From assembly GCA_023138875.1 (NCBI GenBank), contig JAGLOO010000038.1:1-38836 (forward strand): DNA of 38,836 bases, written 5' to 3'. Shown here piece by piece: positions 7,951 to 13,631 of the stretch; positions within the stretch are counted from its first letter, which is position 1, and each line of letters begins with the position of its first letter. Source of the stretch: Bacteroidales bacterium. Its GTDB lineage: Bacteria; Bacteroidota; Bacteroidia; Bacteroidales; GCA-2748055. Under the pieces are notes generated by a model. The model worked only from the letters and a program-made list of their open reading frames with translations. It searched no databases and was not told the origin of the DNA. The position numbers were made by a program, and so were the translations under genes.

Positions 7951-9111
7951 TTAGTAAATAATCTCTTCTGTAAAATTCTCAACGATGGAACCAAAGGCAT
8001 TTCCAACCGATTGTCCCAATCCACACTTGGATGCCCTTTTCATGGTTTTGGCCAGTTTGACCAGTTCATCCAGGTATTTGGAATTTTTCTCTCCGCGCTT
8101 CACTGCCTCAACACCTTTCAATAGTTGCTGGCATCCAACACGACATGGTGTGCACTGTCCGCATGATTCTTCAGTAAAGAAATCCAGGTAGTTGTGCAGC
8201 ACATTGTACATGGAACGTGTGGAGTTAAACAATTTCATGGACCCCCCTGTGGGCACTCCTTCAAATCCAATGATGGTCTCTTCAAACCTTTTCCTGGGAA
8301 CACAGAATCCGGAAGCGCCACCAACCTGTACGGCTTTTGTATCACCATCACCAAACTCTTCCACGAACTCATTCACAGACATTCCCAGTTCAAGTTCAAA
8401 AATACCGGCCTTTGGGGTATCTCCGGAAACGGAAAATACTTTCGATCCCCTTGAGTCCTTTGTACCAAGCTCCTTAAAGTGAGCTGCTCCATACTTCATG
8501 ATCATGACAGAGTGCACCAGTGTTTCCACATTATTGATGACAGTTGGTTTTCCGAACAAACCTGAAGTTGTGGGATAAGGAGGTTTGTTGCGGGGTTCAC
8601 CCCGCTTGCCCTCAATGGACTCAAACAAAGCACTCTCTTCACCACAGATATAGGCACCACTTCCCAGTCGAATCTCAATCCTGAAATTGTGATTGAATTC
8701 ATCCATTATCTGGTGGAATTTAGCGAGTTCCTCATTGAGCATAGGGATCAGGAATTTATACTCCCCCCTAAGATAGACGTAACCGTATTTTGCCCCCACA
8801 GCTTTTGCTGCGATTGCCATACCACAGAATACCTTTCCCGGGACCTGATCCAGGATCTCCCGGTCCTTGAATGTTCCCGGTTCTCCTTCATCCGCATTAC
8901 AAACAATATATTTTATGGGGTCTTTTTCCTGTGATGCGAACCTCCATTTCATCCCAGTTGGAAATCCGGCACCTCCCCTGCCTTTCAGGTCAGAGTCGAG
9001 CACTTCCTGACAGATGGCATCGGCCTCTATATTCATGATCTCTTTAAGTATATCCCTGCATTCGACTTTTTCGAAAATCAGATCTACCCTTTTTACATGC
9101 TTATCACTCAT
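7951..9111 (-). CDS. hydB: NuoF-like NADH/FMN subunit of the [FeFe]-hydrogenase, compact form
   Basis: This 386-residue subunit should oxidise NADH through FMN. It has the NADH-binding loop GRGGAGFPTGMKW (44-56), the FMN segment CNADEGEPGTFKDR (71-84), GSGAYICGEESAL (150-162), and one [4Fe-4S] site (Cys317, 320, 323 and 363). It lacks both the N-terminal thioredoxin-like [2Fe-2S] domain and the C-terminal ferredoxin domain found in longer HydB/HndC proteins (about 500-630 residues), so it is closer to plain NuoF. That reduces the cofactors in the complex and bears on whether it can bifurcate electrons. It lies between hydC (20-base gap) and hydA (27-base gap). Confidence 0.93.
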   Translation of the reverse strand: MSDKHVKRVDLIFEKVECRDILKEIMNIEADAICQEVLDSDLKGRGGAGFPTGMKWRFASQEKDPIKYIVCNADEGEPGTFKDREILDQVPGKVFCGMAIAAKAVGAKYGYVYLRGEYKFLIPMLNEELAKFHQIMDEFNHNFRIEIRLGSGAYICGEESALFESIEGKRGEPRNKPPYPTTSGLFGKPTVINNVETLVHSVMIMKYGAAHFKELGTKDSRGSKVFSVSGDTPKAGIFELELGMSVNEFVEEFGDGDTKAVQVGGASGFCVPRKRFEETIIGFEGVPTGGSMKLFNSTRSMYNVLHNYLDFFTEESCGQCTPCRVGCQQLLKGVEAVKRGEKNSKYLDELVKLAKTMKRASKCGLGQSVGNAFGSIVENFTEEIIY

Positions 9112-9131
9112 GTTATTGATATTTTCGGTTA

Positions 9132-9602
9132 TTATTTCCTGATATAATCACGCAGCACTTCTGTTACTTTCTCCGGAGTCAATTCAGTGTACGGTGTATC
9201 ATTGATCAACATGGCCGGCGCTTTATGACACCAGCCAATACAATTGGCTTCCAATAAACTGAATTTCCTGTCCGAGCTGGTTTCCCCCAGTTTTATCTTC
9301 AGGATATCCTCAATGGTGGAAAGAATGTCATTCTTACCCTTCATTGCGCATGAGATGGTTTTACAGATCCTGATGATGTATTTGCCCCTCACCTCGGTAT
9401 CAAGAAATGTATAAAAGGTGGCTGTTCCAAATACATCGGCTGCTGATATGTCCAGTTCCCTGGCCACATCAACCATGTCCTGTTTTGACAAAAAGCGGTT
9501 ACGTACAACCAGGTCCTGCAATATGGGAATCAGGCTTTCCCGTGTTCTGCCATGCTTATTGGCTAGATCCTTAACTAATTCGTTTTCAATAATCGTCTCC
9601 AT
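9132..9602 (-). CDS. hydC: NuoE-like [2Fe-2S] subunit of the [FeFe]-hydrogenase
   Basis: The 156-residue protein is a thioredoxin-fold [2Fe-2S] protein of the NuoE/HndA family. An N-terminal helical part (about 1-60) leads into VFGTATFYTFL, and the four ligands are Cys80, Cys85, Cys121 and Cys125 (ICKTISCAMKG ... EANCIGWCHKAP). It transfers electrons between the flavin subunit and the rest of the complex. It is the first gene of the hydCBA operon and starts at 9602. Upstream lie two Rex-like palindromes, so expression is probably controlled by the NADH/NAD+ ratio. Confidence 0.92.
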   Translation of the reverse strand: METIIENELVKDLANKHGRTRESLIPILQDLVVRNRFLSKQDMVDVARELDISAADVFGTATFYTFLDTEVRGKYIIRICKTISCAMKGKNDILSTIEDILKIKLGETSSDRKFSLLEANCIGWCHKAPAMLINDTPYTELTPEKVTEVLRDYIRK

Positions 9603-9656
9603 GGGCTCACAAATAGGTTAATGTATTTAGCTAATTTAAAGAACGTTAAAGATTCT

Positions 9657-9674
9657 TTGTTATTTATTTCACAA
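9657..9674 (-). promoter_or_regulatory. Rex-like redox operator, proximal to hydC
   Basis: On the minus strand this reads TTGTGAAATAAATAACAA, which matches the Rex consensus TTGTGAAnnnnTTCACAA (or TTGTTAAnnnnTTAACAA) at 12 of 14 defined positions. It lies 55 bases before the hydC start, where binding would cover a promoter. Rex is an NADH-sensing repressor of fermentation and hydrogenase genes. No rex gene is present here. Confidence 0.6.
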
Positions 9675-9700
9675 AAAGAAGATGTAAAAGTAGTTTTTTG

Positions 9701-9718
9701 ATGTGAATCATATAACAA
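9701..9718 (+). promoter_or_regulatory. Second Rex-like operator
   Basis: ATGTGAATCATATAACAA shares TGTGAA-N4-ATAACAA with the first site but lies in the opposite orientation, 26 bases further upstream. It matches 11-12 of 14 consensus positions. A separate inverted repeat, ACAAAT-N6-ATTTGT (9718-9735), abuts it and could belong to another regulator. Confidence 0.5.
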
Positions 9719-9735
9719 CAAATGTCATAATTTGT

Positions 9736-9880
9736 CATTCTGCTGAAAATACATATTCGATCTAAATAAGAATAGACTTGATCTCTCTATTATATATAGT
9801 ATTACGATACACCATATATAAATAAGAAAGCCGATCGTTTCAGGCAGTAATTTGTGCGTTTTTTTGTTTTAATAACATAT
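9736..9880. other. AT-rich non-coding stretch between the hyd and bla promoters
   Basis: There is no gene here. Visible structures are GTAT-TACG-ATAC (9799-9810) flanked by TATATA runs on both sides, a CGATCG core near 9832-9837, and a T-run near 9859-9870. The stretch completes the divergent control region of about 350 bp. I see no promoter in it that I can support. Confidence 0.5.
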
Positions 9881-9916
9881 AACTAATGTTTTAGTTGTTT
9901 AACTAAATATTTAGTT
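9881..9916. promoter_or_regulatory. Tandem BlaI-type operators
   Basis: AACTAA-TGTT-TTAGTT (9881-9896) and AACTAA-ATAT-TTAGTT (9901-9916) have the same AACTAA-N4-TTAGTT form. Their starts are 20 bp apart, about two helical turns, and the second is a perfect 16-bp palindrome. They sit on the promoter of the blaI-like gene. A further ACTAAA half-site follows near 9932-9937. Confidence 0.75.
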
Positions 9917-9925
9917 TTACATTTG
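9895..9925 (+). promoter_or_regulatory. Bacteroidota-type promoter of the blaI/M56 operon
   Basis: TTG (9895-9897), a 20-base spacer and TACATTTG (9918-9925) match TTG-N20-TAnnTTTG exactly. The -33 element lies in the end of the first operator and the second operator fills the spacer, so a bound repressor should block RNA polymerase. The start codon is 28 bases beyond the -7 box. Confidence 0.75.
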
Positions 9926-9952
9926 TAGTGTCACTAAATAGAAATTGTGAAT

Positions 9953-10333
9953 ATGACAACCTTAACCAAAGCAGAAGAGCAGGTGATGCAGATCCTCTGG
10001 AATGAAAAGGAAGGATTCGTCAAGGACCTGCTCCAGCACTTCCCTGAACCCAGGCCAGCATACAATACGGTTTCTACTATTGTCAGGATCCTGGAGAGAA
10101 AAGGATTTGTTGATCACCGGAGTTTTGGAAAATCACACCAGTACTATCCAGTCGTTAGCCGGGACCAATATCGCAATGAAAGGTTTTCCAATCTGATGAA
10201 GGACTATTTTAATAACTCCATGCAACAAGTCCTCTCCCATTTCGGGAAAAGCGGCAACCTTAACATGAAGGAAGCCGATGAGATCATCAGGATGATGGAA
10301 GAGATCAAACAAAAAGCCGGAAACAATGAATAA
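9953..10333 (+). CDS. BlaI/MecI/CopY-family repressor
   Basis: The 126-residue protein has the family's winged helix from the first residues: TLTKAEEQVMQILWNEKEGFV, then RPAYNTVSTIVRILERKGFVDHR (about 3-60). The C-terminal half is a dimerisation helix. I chose ATG 9953; GTG 9947 in the same frame is less likely. Family members are dimeric repressors cleaved when a membrane M56 protease is activated. The next gene encodes such a protease and overlaps by 8 bases, indicating coupled translation. The two AACTAA-N4-TTAGTT palindromes upstream suggest autorepression. Confidence 0.9.
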   Translation: MTTLTKAEEQVMQILWNEKEGFVKDLLQHFPEPRPAYNTVSTIVRILERKGFVDHRSFGKSHQYYPVVSRDQYRNERFSNLMKDYFNNSMQQVLSHFGKSGNLNMKEADEIIRMMEEIKQKAGNNE

Positions 10334-11654
10334 CCTTTTTGCATATCTGTTTGAGCTGAATATAGCTCTTGTCATCCTGTTTGTGGCATACAAACTCTTT
10401 TTTGAGAGGGATAAGAATTTCACAGTACGGCGTATTTATCTGCTTGGAGTTACCGTGCTACCATTTATCCTTCCCCTTATGCCCGATGTTGCACGCATGT
10501 CTGTGAATAATATTGCCCCGGTATCAATTAATCTGGAAGGGATCACTGTGTTTGGCAAGGGTGGTCCACAGGAAGCATCGAGGTCTGTTTCCATGGGAGA
10601 TGTGATGCTTTTCGGTTACCTGTTAATTCTATCATTAGGGCTTATAAAACTATTTATTCAGCTGTTGAGCATCTTCAGAGCCATCATTAAATCGGAACGG
10701 ATGAAGGCACACGGGATCACCCTGCTGTCCAATCCAACCTTCCATGCCAGCTCCTTTTTTGGATACATTTTTATAGATCCCGAATCACTGAAACAGGAAT
10801 CTTTCAATCATATTCTAGTACACGAGAGTATTCATAAAAGGGAGTGGCATTCCATTGACAGAATTCTTGTGGAGCTGTTTGTGATGATCAACTGGTTCAA
10901 TCCTGTCGCCTGGATGTTCAGAAAATCGGTGATCGAAAACCTGGAGTACCTGGCCGATTCCGCTGTGGTGAGTGAAGGTACCGATCCCATGAAATATCAA
11001 TTGTCTATATTAAATCAATATATAGGAAGCGCTTCAATTACCAATCAATTCAGTAGTCAAATTAAAAACCGTATCAACATGCTAAACAAAAATTATAGAA
11101 TTGGGAGCAAATGGAAACTTTTCCTGATGCTTCCCCTTGTAACTATTGCTTTCTACCTTGTCTCCTGTACGGAAAATGGTGAAAGTGAAGTCAAAATGAT
11201 CGAAGAGAGACCCTCTTTCAAAGAGCAAGACCCCTTCGCTCGTGGAGAGATTTTTTATATCGTTGAAGAGATGCCCACTTTCCAGGGTGGAGATCCCAAG
11301 ACTGAATTCAGAAAACACATTGCTCAGAATCTGCGTTATCCCGAAGAAGCATACGAAAAAGGAGTAGAGGGCAGAGTAATCATCAGTTTTGTGGTAACCA
11401 GTGTGGGTAAGGTTGTCATTCCGGAACCTGAAGTACTGCATAAACCTAATCATGCCTTTCTGGATGAAGTAGTAGTGGTATCATTTCGCACCCTTGAGGA
11501 AGATCAGCCTGATCCCGAACAAAAATACATCGATATGCTCAAGGATGAGGTGATCCGGGTTATAACCGAATCGCCTGAATGGGAACCAGGAAAGCAACGG
11601 GGCATAGCCGTCAATGTAATGTATACTTTCCCTGTAAATTTTATCCTTCAATAA
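10326..11654 (+). CDS. BlaR1-type M56 membrane protease fused to a TonB C-terminal domain
   Basis: This is a 442-residue sensor protease. Membrane helices lie near 5-25, 36-52, 93-118 and 263-282; between the third and fourth is the zinc protease core HESIH (166-170) with Glu207 and ADSAV downstream. After the last helix a periplasmic part carries a TonB domain (about 318-442: EMPTFQGGDP ... LRYPEEAYEKGVEGRV ... VNVMYTFPVNFILQ). Compared with the TonB protein at 1185-1874, this domain has an insertion of about 25 residues in the middle (PNHAFLDEVVVVSFRTLEED, in part). It should cleave the BlaI-like repressor encoded just before it. There is no beta-lactam-binding domain, so the signal is probably something other than beta-lactam. 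A strong terminator follows. Confidence 0.88.
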   Translation: MNNLFAYLFELNIALVILFVAYKLFFERDKNFTVRRIYLLGVTVLPFILPLMPDVARMSVNNIAPVSINLEGITVFGKGGPQEASRSVSMGDVMLFGYLLILSLGLIKLFIQLLSIFRAIIKSERMKAHGITLLSNPTFHASSFFGYIFIDPESLKQESFNHILVHESIHKREWHSIDRILVELFVMINWFNPVAWMFRKSVIENLEYLADSAVVSEGTDPMKYQLSILNQYIGSASITNQFSSQIKNRINMLNKNYRIGSKWKLFLMLPLVTIAFYLVSCTENGESEVKMIEERPSFKEQDPFARGEIFYIVEEMPTFQGGDPKTEFRKHIAQNLRYPEEAYEKGVEGRVIISFVVTSVGKVVIPEPEVLHKPNHAFLDEVVVVSFRTLEEDQPDPEQKYIDMLKDEVIRVITESPEWEPGKQRGIAVNVMYTFPVNFILQ

Positions 11655-11667
11655 ACGCTCTATTCTG

Positions 11668-11699
11668 TGACCGCCGGGATTTTCCGGCGGTCATTTTTT
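11668..11699 (+). terminator. Intrinsic terminator of the blaI/M56 operon
   Basis: TGACCGCCGG pairs perfectly with CCGGCGGTCA (10-bp stem, loop GATTTT) and is followed by six T. It starts 13 bases after the M56 stop codon. It ends 7 bases before the next reading frame. Confidence 0.92.
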
Positions 11700-11706
11700 C
11701 ACCACA

Positions 11707-12692
11707 ATGAACCAACTCCGGAACTCCCTATTAACAGGAATTTTCTTACTGCTTTCAACTCACCATTCAACTGCCCAGGAGAACATTCTGGATCTGTACT
11801 ATTCCGGCAGCTACGAAAAGGTGATCGGGCGTACCACCGAATACATTGTTTCGGGAGACACAGCTTTCAACACCTTCTATCTCAAAGCCCTTTCAGAAGT
11901 GCAGGTAGGGAGGACTGAAAATGCCATTCAAACGCTGGAAAGAGCTGCTGGGGTATATCTTGAAGATGACAGAATCACAAGAATACTGGCAGGCCAATAC
12001 CACGAAGCAGGCGATTATGTGAAGGCATGGAACCGTTATTCGGCGCTGGATTCCAAAAATTTGAGCAGCCTGCTGATGCTGGGAGAAATCCTGAACAGGC
12101 TGAGCAACAGCGGGGCCATTGTCTATTATGAAAGAGCTTACGAAATCTATCCTGAGAACCAGAAAGTGGCTTATGCCATGGGAAACTAGTATATCCTGGA
12201 GAAAGATTCCACAAACATTAAGTTCCACAAACTTATGGGATATGCATACTACAAGATGGGAGATCCGGATCCGGCCGTTCATCATTTTGAATATGCCATT
12301 ATATGAATGTCGATTTCCCGGGCGCCACTGAATCATTGCAGATGGCTTTGGAAAAGGATAGCCTGGATGCGGAGGTTCATTTCTTCCTGGGTGCCAGCCT
12401 TGCCAATACCACACAGAAGGCCAAGGCCATGGTTCACCTGGATAAATCGCTGGAACTAATGAACCCAGATCCTGCTGTGATCTCAAGGATCTATTCCGAA
12501 CAGGGAAACATCATGGACAACAGCATGCATCGCTCAAAGGAGGCCTTGGTAGACTATCAAAGATTCATTGATCATCTGAATCGCCTTCCCGAATCTGACA
12601 GAAAAAATCAGCAGCTACCAACAATCAGGGGCATCGTGGAGGACCGGATAGAATCGCTGAAAGAAGAACTGTTTTTTCTGGATCAGCAATAA
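11707..12692 (+). pseudogene. TPR-repeat secreted protein gene broken by an amber codon and a frameshift
   Basis: The first part (11707-12189) encodes a signal peptide (MNQLRNSLLTGIFLLLSTHHSTAQ) and TPR-like helices, then stops at TAG 12187-12189. Past the stop the same frame still encodes TPR-like sequence (YILEKDSTNIKFHKLMGYAYYKMGD) until TGA at 12304-12306. The rest (to 12692) continues in another frame beginning MNVDFPGATESLQMALEKDS. One missing base near ATTATATG (about 12298-12305) would rejoin the frames. The intact gene would encode a periplasmic or lipid-exposed TPR scaffold of about 328 residues. Two separate lesions argue for true decay, although two sequencing errors cannot be excluded. 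It has no visible promoter of its own after the terminator. Confidence 0.8.
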
Positions 12693-12718
12693 GGAGGTTC
12701 CGAATCCCTGCAGCCATC

Positions 12719-13088
12719 CAGGGCCAACGCATTTAAAACTCAGGAATTAGGCTTCTGTCAACATTTTCCAGATGATTATTAACAGGGTTTTCTCGCTTAT
12801 TCGTGCTGTTGTAGCTGATATCTTTCTTAAAAATTCCCTTCTCCGTTTTTCAAGATCTGAATGTCACATCAGTGTAACATTTCAACCTGGGAAGCAGGAT
12901 ATAAGTGATCCCACAACCCTTTAAATATCAGTTGTATATAATCTTGATGGCAGCAAGACTATCAAATATGAATGTAACAACAGCGTGATATTAGTATCTT
13001 CTGAAATGAAGACTCCTTTTTCCTGCTTTGTACGATGGGACAATGAGTTCTAGCTAAAAATCCTCACAATTTAAATGCGTTGGCCCTG
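12719..13088. mobile_element. 370-bp MITE-like element with 19-bp TIRs and a 10-bp target duplication
   Basis: The left end CAGGGCCAACGCATTTAAA (12719-12737) and right end TTTAAATGCGTTGGCCCTG (13070-13088) are perfect 19-bp inverted repeats. TGCAGCCATC directly abuts the outside of each end (12709-12718 and 13089-13098), a perfect 10-bp direct repeat and thus a target-site duplication. The 332-bp interior has no long reading frame, so the element cannot move itself. Removing it and one copy of the repeat leaves an ordinary 77-bp gap between the TPR pseudogene and the DUF2721 gene. A 10-bp duplication suits IS4-group transposases. Inside, ATGTCACATCAGTGTAACAT (12861-12880) is an imperfect hairpin. 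Confidence 0.9.
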
Positions 13089-13098
13089 TGCAGCCATC

Positions 13099-13129
13099 TT
13101 GATAAATCCATATTAATTCACAACATTTG
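13099..13129 (+). promoter_or_regulatory. Candidate promoter of the DUF2721 gene
   Basis: TTG (13099-13101), a 20-base spacer and AACATTTG (13122-13129), one mismatch to TAnnTTTG. The TTG starts immediately after the right target duplication, so the mobile element has inserted just upstream of this promoter. Confidence 0.45.
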
Positions 13130-13149
13130 TAACTATAATTCTGTGATGT

Positions 13150-13626
13150 ATGGAAACGCCAATTGTTCATCTAATCCAGGGAATGCTGGCACCCGGACTG
13201 ATGATCTCAGCCTGTGGTTTGCTTTTACTGGGAATGAACAACAAATACAGCCTGGTTGTAAACCGCATCAGGTTGTTGAACGAGGAGAAACGGAAGATTT
13301 TTCACCAGGAAAAATTCGACGAAACCGACACCAGCAGGTTGAGCAATATTGAACTCCAGATCAGCCATTTGATCGGTCGTATTTCCCTGGTCCGCAACGC
13401 TGTATTCAGCTACTCCATGGCTGTGGCCCTTTTTATCGTTAGCTCTGTACTGATAGGGGTTACCATCCATGCACGCACCCCTGGATTTGACTGGTTGATC
13501 GTTGGGTTTTTCTATGCCGGTATGTTTGCAGTATTCGTAGGTATTATATTCGCGGCCATCGAGGTATGGAAAGGATACCGCATCGTTAAAATTGAAATCT
13601 CTGAAGTCTTCAAACACGTGGACTGA
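13150..13626 (+). CDS. DUF2721 family membrane protein
   Basis: The 158-residue protein begins with the family hallmark, an N-terminal helix PGLMISACGLLLLGMNNKYSLVVNRIRLLNEEKR (in part; about 15-48). A charged cytoplasmic loop with helical character (about 48-85) and two further membrane helices (about 88-107 and 116-138) follow. Function in this family is unknown. The mobile element upstream ends 62 bases before the start codon. The stop codon is 5 bases from the convergent DUF3160 gene, with no terminator visible between them. Confidence 0.8.
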   Translation: METPIVHLIQGMLAPGLMISACGLLLLGMNNKYSLVVNRIRLLNEEKRKIFHQEKFDETDTSRLSNIELQISHLIGRISLVRNAVFSYSMAVALFIVSSVLIGVTIHARTPGFDWLIVGFFYAGMFAVFVGIIFAAIEVWKGYRIVKIEISEVFKHVD

Positions 13627-13631
13627 CAACC

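Noticed and set aside
7985-9621. Plus-strand frames opposite hydB and hydC.
   Set aside because: They lie antisense to well-supported genes with conserved motifs and show no domain character.
10326-11654. Beta-lactam resistance sensor (BlaR1/MecR1).
   Set aside because: The extracytoplasmic part is a TonB domain; no penicillin-binding fold or S-x-x-K motif follows the last helix, and no beta-lactamase gene is nearby.
160-12189. Recoding of TAG as an amino acid, because both broken genes (160-162 and 12187-12189) are interrupted by TAG.
   Set aside because: Intact genes end in TAG as well (for example 5047-5049 and 5996-5998), and the second gene also has a frameshift, so ordinary decay explains both.
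12838-12880. A small gene or ncRNA inside the mobile element.
   Set aside because: There is no frame with start and coding character, and the hairpin at 12861-12880 is imperfect and without a terminator.
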